Source: Actinomycetes bacterium (GTDB lineage: Bacteria; Actinomycetota; Actinomycetes; Actinomycetales; Microbacteriaceae). From it: a DNA stretch of 6,913 nucleotides. The DNA lies in the NCBI GenBank assembly GCA_030425055.1, contig JAUHVN010000151.1:1-6913 (forward strand). The letters run 5' to 3'. This document shows positions 1-5,589 of the stretch, piece by piece. Made by a program: the position numbers and the translations under genes. Numbering within the stretch: the stretch's first letter is position 1; the number at the start of each line of letters is the position of its first letter. Under the pieces are notes generated by a model. It worked only from the letters and a program-made list of their open reading frames with translations. It ran no database searches and was not told the DNA's origin.

Positions 1-931
1 CGTCGGCGGGGCGACGGCGACGGGCACCCACGGATCGGGCGACCGCAACGGGGTGCTGACGACCGCGGTGCGCGCGCTGCGGTTCGTCGACGCCGCGGGA
101 GAGCTGCGCGAGGTGCGTCGCGGCGAGCCCGACTTCGCGGCGCTCGCGGTGGGGCTCGGCGCGTTCGGGATCGTCGTCGAGGTAGACCTCGACATCGAGC
201 CGAGCTACCTCGTGCGGCAGGACGTGTACGGCGACCTGCAGTGGGACGCGCTGCTCGGCGACCTCGACGCGGTCACGCCAGCGGGCTACAGCGTGTCGGT
301 CTTCACGCGCTGGGAGCCCGATGCCGTCGGCGACGTCTGGGTCAAGCGGCGCGTCGAGGCCGACGAGCGCGTGCCCGATGCCCTGCTCGGCGCGCGGCGG
401 ATCGAGGCATCCGCCTTCGAAGAGGTGCTCGGCGAGAACCGCACCGTGCTCGGCGAGCCGGGGCCCTGGATGCTGCGCCTGCCGCACTTCCGGCTCGACG
501 CCCAGCCGTCGTTCGGCCAGGAGATCCAAACCGAGTACTTCGTGCCGCGCGAGCACGGGGCCGACGCGCTGCGCGCCGTGCGGGAACTGGGGGATCGCAT
601 CCGTCCTCACCTCATCGTGACGGAGGTGCGCACGGCCGCCACCGACGAGCTGTGGCTGTCGCCGGCGTATCAGCGCGACAGCGTCATCATCCACTTCACC
701 TGGTACGACCACCGCGACGAGGTATGGGCGCTGCTGCCCGACATCGAGTCCGCAATCGCGCCGTTCGCCGCACGGCCGCACTGGGGCAAGGTGCACCGCT
801 TCGACGCTGAGCGGATCGCCACGGTGCACCCTCGGTTGGCCGACGCTCGCGCCGTCTACGAGCGGCTCGACCCCGACGGCCGCTTCGTCAACGACCACCT
901 CGTGCGCGTCGGAGTGCGCGAGCCGCGGTGA
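1..931 (+). CDS. FAD-dependent alditol oxidase / aldonolactone oxidase family protein (5' end missing)
   Basis: This is the C-terminal three quarters of a flavoprotein that oxidises sugar alcohols or aldonolactones with oxygen, giving hydrogen peroxide. The reading frame is open from base 2, giving 309 residues; the family is usually a little over 400, so the start and the flavin-attachment histidine region lie upstream. The GTG at 53 is not the start, because the conserved FAD-domain motif GTHGSG is read at 23-40. The C-terminal half carries the substrate-site residues known from Streptomyces AldO in the same order: the Glu and Arg of EVR (codons at 623 and 629), the His and Thr of HFTW (692-703), and the Lys of RPHWGK (788). 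The serine of HGSG matches the active-site serine of AldO. The ending DPDGRFVNDHL is also typical of the family. The gene converges on an exporter gene 12 bases away. AldO/xylitol oxidase is the favoured call; the true substrate cannot be read from the sequence. Probably cytoplasmic, with no membrane segment visible. Confidence 0.9.
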   Translation, partial: VGGATATGTHGSGDRNGVLTTAVRALRFVDAAGELREVRRGEPDFAALAVGLGAFGIVVEVDLDIEPSYLVRQDVYGDLQWDALLGDLDAVTPAGYSVSVFTRWEPDAVGDVWVKRRVEADERVPDALLGARRIEASAFEEVLGENRTVLGEPGPWMLRLPHFRLDAQPSFGQEIQTEYFVPREHGADALRAVRELGDRIRPHLIVTEVRTAATDELWLSPAYQRDSVIIHFTWYDHRDEVWALLPDIESAIAPFAARPHWGKVHRFDAERIATVHPRLADARAVYERLDPDGRFVNDHLVRVGVREPR

Positions 932-961
932 CCGCGCGTCGGCTCAGCGTCGCGGCGCGGT
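931..961. terminator. Possible bidirectional terminator between convergent genes
   Basis: ACCGCGC at 931-937 pairs perfectly with GCGCGGT at 955-961 around a 17-base loop. It sits at the junction of two convergent genes: the oxidase stop ends at 931, and the exporter stop (944-946) lies in the loop. There is no T-run on either side, so it is not a classic Rho-independent terminator. GC-rich stems without U-tracts are proposed to terminate transcription in actinobacteria. Position supports the call; chance pairing in GC-rich DNA is a real alternative. Confidence 0.35.
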
Positions 962-2413
962 CGGTTCCGAACTCCTGAAGATCGCGGGGTCCTCGGCCGC
1001 AGGCCGCCGTTTCGAGCCGTTCCGCGCAGAATCGCAGGAGTTCGGCACGGCCGTCGACCCGGTCGGGGCGCCCACCGGCTCGGCGAGCTGCGCGGGCAGG
1101 CGGATCGGGGTCGTGGTCGCCACCTGCTCGCTGAACTGCTCGGGCTCGGGGTCGATCACCGTCAGCGGCCGCGTCTCGTCGATCGTCAGACGGAAGCGGC
1201 GCTGCTCGTGGCGGTGCAGGCGCCCCGACACGATCAGCCACGTCGCACCGATGCCGAACGCGACCAGTGCGGCGCCGGCACCGAGCAGGATCGCGACCCG
1301 CGGGCCGAACTCGGCGGCGACCCAGCCGACGATGGGCGCCCCGATGGGCGTGCCGCCCATGAGGATCGCCATGTACAGCGCGAGCACGCGGCCGCGCAGC
1401 GCCGGATCGGTCGTAGTCTGCACATATCCGTTCGCGGTCGTGAGCATCGTCACGACAGCGAAGCCGGTAAACATGAGTGTTGCGGCATACAGCCAGTACG
1501 AGGGCATGAAGGACGAGACCCCGGCCGCGGCGGCGAAGAGCAGCGTGCCGCCGATGACGACCCGGATGCGGGCGCGATCGCGGCGCGCGGCCATCAGGGC
1601 TCCGGCGAGCGAGCCGATCGCGAGGATGCTGCTCAGCAGCCCGTAGCCGTCCGCGTCCTGCCCGAACTCGAGAGCCATCGTGGAGGCGAAGATCGGGAAG
1701 TTCATGCCGAACGCGCCGACCAGGAACACCATCGCGAACGTCACCATCAGGTCGGGACGACCGGCGACGTACCGGAAGCCGTCGGCCAGGCGTGCGGCGC
1801 CCGGCGCCTTGACGCGCGGGATCAGCTCGTGCGGGCGGATGAGCGCCAGAGCGCCGATCATCGCGAGGAACGTCACGGCGTTGACGACGAATACCCAGCC
1901 GGTGCCGACCGCGACGATCACGAGTCCGCCGACGGCGGGTCCGATCATGCGCGCCCCGTTGAATGACGCGGCGTTGAGCGCGACCGCGTTCGACGCGTTC
2001 TCTCGTGTGACGAGGTCGGAGACGAACGCCTGCCGCGCGGGGTTGTCGAAGGCTGCGGCGAAGCCGAGCGCGAGCGCGAACGCGTACATGAGCGGAAGGG
2101 TCATCACGCCGGCGAACAGCAGCGCGCCGATCGCGAGGCCGAGCACGAGCAGCGTGCCCTGCGTGACCATGAGCAGCTTTCTGCGGTCGAAGCGGTCGGC
2201 CACCCACCCGGTCACGCTCACCAGCAGCAGCGGCGGTGCGAACTGCAGCGCCATGGTGATGCCCATCGCGCCGGCATCGTTGTCGGTGAGCTCGGTGAGG
2301 ACGACCCAGCTGATGGCGGTCGCCTGCATCCACGCCCCGATGTTCGAGACGAGGGCCCCGATGAACCAGACGCGGTAGTTGAAGACGCTGAACGAGCGGA
2401 ACATCGCGCTCAC
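944..2413 (-). CDS. MFS exporter, EntS/MFS_3 (transmembrane secretion effector) type
   Basis: A 489-residue inner-membrane transporter of the major facilitator superfamily, expected to export drugs, siderophores or other small molecules by proton antiport. About 12 hydrophobic helices fill residues 15-395. The MFS motif A appears as GWVADRFDRRK (69-79) after helix 2, and DNPARQAFVSDLV (123-135) plus ARMIGPAVGG (154-163) are hallmarks of the EntS/MFS_3 group. Residues 396-489 form an unusually long polar, Pro/Ser/Arg-rich cytoplasmic tail, part of which is encoded by an inverted repeat. The GTG start at 2413 overlaps the marR stop by four bases (GTGA). It is preferred because GGAG lies 11 bases upstream of it; the ATG at 2404 would be 20 bases from that site. 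The overlap implies translational coupling and co-transcription with the repressor. The substrate is unknown. Confidence 0.9.
   Translation of the reverse strand: MSAMFRSFSVFNYRVWFIGALVSNIGAWMQATAISWVVLTELTDNDAGAMGITMALQFAPPLLLVSVTGWVADRFDRRKLLMVTQGTLLVLGLAIGALLFAGVMTLPLMYAFALALGFAAAFDNPARQAFVSDLVTRENASNAVALNAASFNGARMIGPAVGGLVIVAVGTGWVFVVNAVTFLAMIGALALIRPHELIPRVKAPGAARLADGFRYVAGRPDLMVTFAMVFLVGAFGMNFPIFASTMALEFGQDADGYGLLSSILAIGSLAGALMAARRDRARIRVVIGGTLLFAAAAGVSSFMPSYWLYAATLMFTGFAVVTMLTTANGYVQTTTDPALRGRVLALYMAILMGGTPIGAPIVGWVAAEFGPRVAILLGAGAALVAFGIGATWLIVSGRLHRHEQRRFRLTIDETRPLTVIDPEPEQFSEQVATTTPIRLPAQLAEPVGAPTGSTAVPNSCDSARNGSKRRPAAEDPAIFRSSEPTAPRR
967..1045. repeat. Inverted repeat with internal stems inside the 3' end of the exporter gene
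   Basis: CCGAACTCCTG at 967-977 is matched exactly in reverse complement by CAGGAGTTCGG at 1035-1045. Inside it, CGCGG (983-987) pairs with CCGCG (1022-1026), and CGGCC-GCA-GGCCG (994-1006) makes an apical hairpin, so the segment can fold as three nested stems. It encodes roughly residues 457-483 of the exporter, in the non-conserved tail. It could be a REP-like palindromic element captured into the reading frame, a structured 3' mRNA element, or coincidence. I cannot assign it to a known family. Confidence 0.5.
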
Positions 2414-2856
2414 TTGGCGGCCAGCTCCGCCATGATGCGGGCGGCCCGCGCAAGGGCGTCGCGGTCGTCGTCGCTGAGCTCAGCGAGTGCGTGCTCGACC
2501 CACGCGTCGCGGCGGCGGACCGTCTCTTCCACGACGGCGCGGCCGTCGCCGGTGAGATCGACGTTTACCTTGCGGCGGTCGTCGTCGTCGGGGCTGCGCT
2601 GCACCCAGCCCGATTCTTCGAGGCAGTTGACGGTGCGGTTCATCGACGGCGCGGACACGCGCTCGCGTTCGGCGAGCTCGCCGAGGGTGTGCGGGCCGTG
2701 GACCTTGAGGGCGGCGAGCACCGCGAACTGTCCGTCGCTCATCGCGTCGACGGCCCGCTCCGCCCGCAGGCGACGTGCGAGGCGGAAGGTCGCCATGCGA
2801 AGGTCGGATGCCGCCGCGGACAGGGAGTCGGGATGCTGGTCTGCGGGAAGGCTCAT
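2410..2856 (-). CDS. MarR-family transcriptional repressor
   Basis: A 148-residue winged helix-turn-helix regulator, close to the usual MarR length. Numbering from the ATG at 2856: the N-terminal dimerisation helix covers about 8-35, helix-turn-helix about 57-83 (TLGELAERERVSAPSMNRTV, recognition helix from 68), and the wing about 87-102 with the family signature DDDRRKVNVDLT. The C-terminal helices (105-147) complete the dimer interface. Such proteins usually repress an adjacent exporter and their own gene, and release DNA on binding a phenolic or drug-like ligand. An in-frame ATG at 2871 would add MLKIL; 2856 is preferred because AAAGA stands five bases before it and because the 2871 codon lies inside the operator palindrome. 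The gene sits between two same-strand exporter genes, downstream of the DHA2 pump and overlapping the second exporter by four bases. Family certain, targets inferred. Confidence 0.92.
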   Translation of the reverse strand: MSLPADQHPDSLSAAASDLRMATFRLARRLRAERAVDAMSDGQFAVLAALKVHGPHTLGELAERERVSAPSMNRTVNCLEESGWVQRSPDDDDRRKVNVDLTGDGRAVVEETVRRRDAWVEHALAELSDDDRDALARAARIMAELAAK

Positions 2857-2864
2857 GAGGATCT

Positions 2865-2890
2865 TTAGCATAGCTCATTAGCCATGCTAA
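2865..2890 (-). promoter_or_regulatory. Putative MarR operator upstream of marR
   Basis: Perfect seven-base arms TTAGCAT (2865-2871) and ATGCTAA (2884-2890) are separated by 12 bases. The 26 bases can be read as two abutting 13-mers in opposite orientation: TTAGCATAGCTCA on the + strand (2865-2877) and TTAGCATGGCTAA on the - strand (2890-2878), 11 of 13 identical. The second is itself palindromic (TTAGC-N3-GCTAA). It ends nine bases before the preferred marR start. A -10-like TATGCT (- strand, 2872-2867) overlaps it, so binding would block transcription. The AT-rich stretch stands out from its surroundings. Autoregulation is the inference. Confidence 0.6.
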
Positions 2891-2922
2891 GCAAACTCGT
2901 CGCGGTGCGCTTCCGCGCCTCC

Positions 2923-4533
2923 TCACGAGGATGCCGGAGGAGTGGCATCCTCTCGTGTCGGGCGTTCGCGGGAGGAGCGGCCGAGCGAAATCGTCGCAAC
3001 CAGGCCGAGACCGAGGAAGCCCGCTGCGGTGAACGCCGCGAGCCGGGTGCCGTCCGAGAACGCCTCCTTCGCGTCTTGGGCGGCGTCGGCCGTCTGCGGA
3101 TTCTGTTCGAGACCGGCGATCGCGGCTCCCGCGCTGTCGACGACAGCCGACACCACCTGGTCGCGCTGATCCGCGGGCACGCCCCGGTCGTCGAGCTTCG
3201 CGCCCAGGATGCCGGCGGTGCTGGTGAACAGGATGGTGCCGAGCACCGCGATCCCGAGCGCGGATCCGACCTGGCGCGACGTCGACTGCGTGCCCGACCC
3301 CTGGCCGGACAGCTCGACGGGAACGTCCTCGAGGATCACGCCGGTGAGCTGCGCCGTCGCCAGACCCACTCCGAAGCCGTAGACCGCGAGGGCGGGGATC
3401 AGCCATCCCCACGCCGCATCCGGCCCGATCACGAGCCCCACCCACACGATTCCGATGATCTCCGCCACGATTCCCGCGCGCACGACGACGACTGCCCGCA
3501 CGCGTCCGCTGAGTCCGCCGGCGACGCCGCTGGCCAGGAAAGAGCCGCCCGCGAGCGCGAGCAGGATCAGTCCGGTCTGCAGCGCGTCGAAGCCGAGCAC
3601 GAACTGCAGCCACAGCGGCAGCGACAGGATGAGCCCGAACTCGCCCAGCGACACAACGAGTGCGGCCACATTGCCGTTGGTGAACGAGCCGATGCGGAAC
3701 AGCGAGGGCTCGATGAGCGTGCCGTGACCCATACGGCTGCGTCGCAGCTCCCACCACACGAACGTCGCGGCCGCGAGCGCCGCCACGGCGAACGCGATCG
3801 GAACGGGGGAGAGCTGCCACGGCCAGCTGGACGCGCCGACCTCGAGCGGTTCCGCCGTGGTCCACCATCCCAGCGTGCGTCCCTCGATCAGCCCGAAGAC
3901 GAGCGATCCGAACAGCACGACAGACAGGACGGCCCCGACGAGGTCGATGCCCCGGCGTTGCGCCTCCCTCGATTCGCCGACCGTGAGCAGCACGCCGATC
4001 ACGATCGCTATCCCGAGCGGGATGTTGATCCCGAACGCCCACCGCCACGAGAACTCGGTGGTCAGCCACCCTCCCAGAAGTGGGCCGACCGCGGCCATGC
4101 CACCGATGGTCGATCCCCACACGGCGAACGCGATCCCGCGCTCCCGGCCACGGAACGTCGCGTTGATCAGCGAGAGCGTGGTGGGCAGCATCATGGCGCC
4201 GCCGACGCCCTGGACGAGGCGGGCCAGGATCAGCAGCTCGGCGCTGGGCGCGAGGGCGGCGAGCACCGAGGATCCGGCGAAGACGACGACCCCGATCACG
4301 AGCATCCGTCGTCTGCCCCACCGGTCGGCGAGGCTGCCGAACAGCAGGAGCAGGGCCGCGAAGACGAGGGTGTACGCCTCCTGCACCCACTGGACCTCGG
4401 TGGAAGTGAGGTTGAGGTCGTCGACGATCGCCGGGATCGCGACGTTCACGATGGTCGAGTCGACGATGATGAGCGAGACCGCGACGCTGATGAAGACCAG
4501 CCCGATCCATCGGCGCGAAGCCATGTCCTTCAT
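2923..4533 (-). CDS. DHA2-family (EmrB/QacA type) multidrug efflux MFS transporter
   Basis: A 536-residue inner-membrane drug:proton antiporter of the 14-helix DHA2 group. Diagnostic motifs: VDSTIVNVAIP in helix 1 (24-34, Asp25), motif A GSLADRWGRRRM (66-77), motif B around RLVQGVGGAMMLP (105-117, Arg105), and the motif C region with GPLLGGW followed by FSWRWAFGINIP (150-172). The later segment SGQGSGTQSTSRQVGSALG is typical of DHA2 pumps. A polar loop of about 50 residues before the last helix is as expected for QacA relatives. The ATG at 4533 was chosen over ATG 4524: neither has a well-spaced ribosome site, but a -10-like TAGATA (4551-4546) lies 12 bases upstream, which fits a very short or leaderless mRNA. 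It is first in a - strand cluster with marR and a second exporter. The drug range is unknown. Confidence 0.94.
   Translation of the reverse strand: MKDMASRRWIGLVFISVAVSLIIVDSTIVNVAIPAIVDDLNLTSTEVQWVQEAYTLVFAALLLLFGSLADRWGRRRMLVIGVVVFAGSSVLAALAPSAELLILARLVQGVGGAMMLPTTLSLINATFRGRERGIAFAVWGSTIGGMAAVGPLLGGWLTTEFSWRWAFGINIPLGIAIVIGVLLTVGESREAQRRGIDLVGAVLSVVLFGSLVFGLIEGRTLGWWTTAEPLEVGASSWPWQLSPVPIAFAVAALAAATFVWWELRRSRMGHGTLIEPSLFRIGSFTNGNVAALVVSLGEFGLILSLPLWLQFVLGFDALQTGLILLALAGGSFLASGVAGGLSGRVRAVVVVRAGIVAEIIGIVWVGLVIGPDAAWGWLIPALAVYGFGVGLATAQLTGVILEDVPVELSGQGSGTQSTSRQVGSALGIAVLGTILFTSTAGILGAKLDDRGVPADQRDQVVSAVVDSAGAAIAGLEQNPQTADAAQDAKEAFSDGTRLAAFTAAGFLGLGLVATISLGRSSRERPTREDATPPASS
2924..2957 (-). 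terminator. Stem-loop at the end of the DHA2 pump gene
   Basis: CACGAGGATGCC (2924-2935) pairs with the 14 bases at 2944-2957, making a 12 bp stem with a two-base bulge and an eight-base loop. The stop codon (2923-2925) lies at the foot of the stem, so the last codons of the pump encode the structure. No U-tract follows. It may weaken read-through into marR or protect the pump mRNA end. A role in termination is a guess from position. Confidence 0.4.
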
Positions 4534-4536
4534 GGA

Positions 4537-4555
4537 TCGCTAGCTTATCTAGCGA
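4537..4555 (-). promoter_or_regulatory. Putative operator/promoter of the DHA2 pump gene
   Basis: TCGCTAG (4537-4543) and CTAGCGA (4549-4555) form a perfect inverted repeat with a five-base spacer, ending four bases before the pump start. On the - strand the spacer region contains TAGATA, a possible -10 element. The TAG-N5-CTA core (4541-4551) also occurs in the palindrome in front of marR, so the neighbouring MarR protein is the likeliest ligand. The site lies in the 68-base divergent gap, so it might also affect the hydrolase gene on the other strand. Confidence 0.55.
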
Positions 4556-4589
4556 AATCTGTTTTCGCGAGGGTGTGATCGGCGACCCC

Positions 4590-4595
4590 TAGACT
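4590..4595 (+). promoter_or_regulatory. Leaderless-type -10 element of the hydrolase gene
   Basis: TAGACT (4/6 match to TATAAT, with the conserved TA and final T) ends six bases before the ATG at 4602. This spacing places the transcription start at or next to the start codon. No Shine-Dalgarno sequence is present between the element and the ATG, which fits a leaderless transcript as is common in actinobacteria. No convincing -35 box is seen. Confidence 0.55.
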
Positions 4596-4601
4596 CGGCC
4601 C

Positions 4602-5453
4602 ATGCCCGAGTTCATCGACGCACACGGCATCGCGATCACGTACGATCGCCACCCCGCCGAGACCCCCCGCGCCGTCGTCCAGCTGCTGCACGGCGTCGGA
4701 GAGCACGCCGGCCGCTACACCGCCCTCATCGACGCGCTCGTCGCCGGCGGCTACACCGTGTACGCCGACGACCACCGCGGTCACGGCCGCACCGGCATGG
4801 CCCAGCACGGCGGCGATGCGTCCCAGCTCGGGAGGCTCGGACCGGGAGGCCACCGTGCGGCGGTCGCCGCGGTGTGGCAGTTCACGCAGCTCATCCGCGA
4901 CGAGAATCCCGACCTGCCGCTCGTGCTGCTCGGCCACTCATGGGGTTCGTTCCTCGCGCAGACGCTCGTGAACCACCATCCCGAGGTGTACGACGCCGTC
5001 GTGCTGAGCGGCTCGGCGCTGCGGTGGCCCGGCTCGCTGAACTCCGGCGATCTCAATGCGAAGTGGAAGGGCCCCGACGCGATGGGCGTGGAGTGGCTCG
5101 CGTCAGATCACGCGGTCGGCCGAGCGTTCCTCGACGACCCGCTCTCGACCGAGGTCCCGATGCAGAAGCTGTTCGGCCCGGTCGACACGGTGCGCGCCGC
5201 ACTCGGCAAGCCGCGGCGGAACCTCGGCCACGACATCCCCGTGCTGCTGATGGTGGGGCGCGACGACCCCCTCGCCGGACCCCGCAGCGTGCACCGGCTC
5301 GCCGACGCCTACCGCACACGGTCGGGCCTGACCGACGTCACGACGCTCGTCTATCCCGACGTGCGGCATGAGATCTTCAACGACGTCAGTCAGGCCGCGG
5401 TCCGCGCCGACCTGCTGGCCTGGCTCGACACCCGGTTCGCCGCCCGCGGCTGA
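4602..5453 (+). CDS. Alpha/beta hydrolase, monoacylglycerol-lipase-like (Hydrolase_4 / S33 fold)
   Basis: A 283-residue serine hydrolase, full length for the family and without signal peptide, so cytoplasmic. LLHGVGEHAGRY (28-39) is the oxyanion-hole motif typical of monoacylglycerol lipases, and DHRGHGRT (57-64) matches the following conserved strand. GHSWGS (111-116) is the nucleophile elbow with Ser113; the acid is likely Asp222 in GRDDPL, and the base is His256 in RHEIFND. The likely reaction is hydrolysis of monoacylglycerols or similar carboxylic esters, or lysophospholipids. The ATG at 4602 is well placed after a leaderless-type promoter. It is divergent from the DHA2 pump with 68 bases between, and stands 136 bases before the cellulase gene, which has its own promoter. 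No functional link to either neighbour is evident. The family is secure; the substrate is not. Confidence 0.93.
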   Translation: MPEFIDAHGIAITYDRHPAETPRAVVQLLHGVGEHAGRYTALIDALVAGGYTVYADDHRGHGRTGMAQHGGDASQLGRLGPGGHRAAVAAVWQFTQLIRDENPDLPLVLLGHSWGSFLAQTLVNHHPEVYDAVVLSGSALRWPGSLNSGDLNAKWKGPDAMGVEWLASDHAVGRAFLDDPLSTEVPMQKLFGPVDTVRAALGKPRRNLGHDIPVLLMVGRDDPLAGPRSVHRLADAYRTRSGLTDVTTLVYPDVRHEIFNDVSQAAVRADLLAWLDTRFAARG

Positions 5454-5462
5454 CGCAGGGGG

Positions 5463-5492
5463 TTGACGCGGGTCGGGCGCATCGGCCAGTCT
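5463..5492 (+). promoter_or_regulatory. Probable promoter of the GH6 cellulase gene
   Basis: TTGACG (5463-5468) is a near-consensus -35 box. After 18 bases comes CAGTCT (5487-5492), a weak -10 element. Transcription would start near 5499-5500, leaving a leader of about 90 bases with the CebR-type operator starting some 10 bases downstream of the start site. The -35 is convincing, the -10 less so. Confidence 0.5.
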
Positions 5493-5507
5493 GGCTCCGA
5501 TGCCACA

Positions 5508-5525
5508 CGTGGGAGCGCTCCCACG
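5508..5525. promoter_or_regulatory. CebR/CelR operator (cello-oligosaccharide-responsive LacI-family site)
   Basis: The 14-base palindrome TGGGAGCGCTCCCA (5510-5523) is identical to the site bound by CebR in Streptomyces and CelR in Thermobifida fusca, LacI-family repressors released by cellobiose or cello-oligosaccharides. The palindrome extends perfectly to 18 bases, CGTGGGAGCGCTCCCACG. It stands 64 bases before the start codon of a GH6 cellulase, exactly the kind of gene CebR controls. The regulator is not in this window. Outer arms CGATGCC (5498-5504) and GGCATCG (5530-5536) flank the box. Confidence 0.9.
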
Positions 5526-5577
5526 AGAAGGCATCGCGCACCGCTCGACGATGAGCGGGCGCTGGTCGACGAGGACC

Positions 5578-5583
5578 GAGGAG
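5578..5583 (+). promoter_or_regulatory. Ribosome binding site fixing the GH6 start
   Basis: GAGGAG lies six bases before the ATG at 5590. This fixes the start there, in front of a good signal peptide, rather than at the in-frame ATGs at 5500 and 5551. Confidence 0.75.
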
Positions 5584-5589
5584 AACCGC

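Noticed and set aside
924..936. CGCGGT-G-ACCGCG palindrome at the oxidase stop codon
   Set aside because: The single-base centre is too tight for an RNA hairpin, and the context is GC-rich end-of-gene sequence; the wider 931-961 stem is a better terminator candidate.
2480..4510. 676-codon open frame on the - strand overlapping both marR and the pump
   Set aside because: Arg/Pro/Gly-rich translation without any family motif, overlapping two well-supported genes in another frame: a GC-rich shadow.
2884..4578. 564-codon open frame on the + strand
   Set aside because: Antisense to the DHA2 pump, very rich in Arg, Glu, Asp, Gln and His, with no domain; a codon-bias shadow of the pump gene.
5454..5499. 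Terminator after the hydrolase gene
   Set aside because: No stable stem-loop with a T-run is seen; the TGACGC direct repeat there is short and overlaps the cellulase -35 box.
5500..5589. Earlier ATG (5500) as the cellulase start
   Set aside because: It would put 30 residues before the signal peptide, overlap the likely transcription start, contain the CebR box, and lacks a ribosome site; GAGGAG supports 5590.
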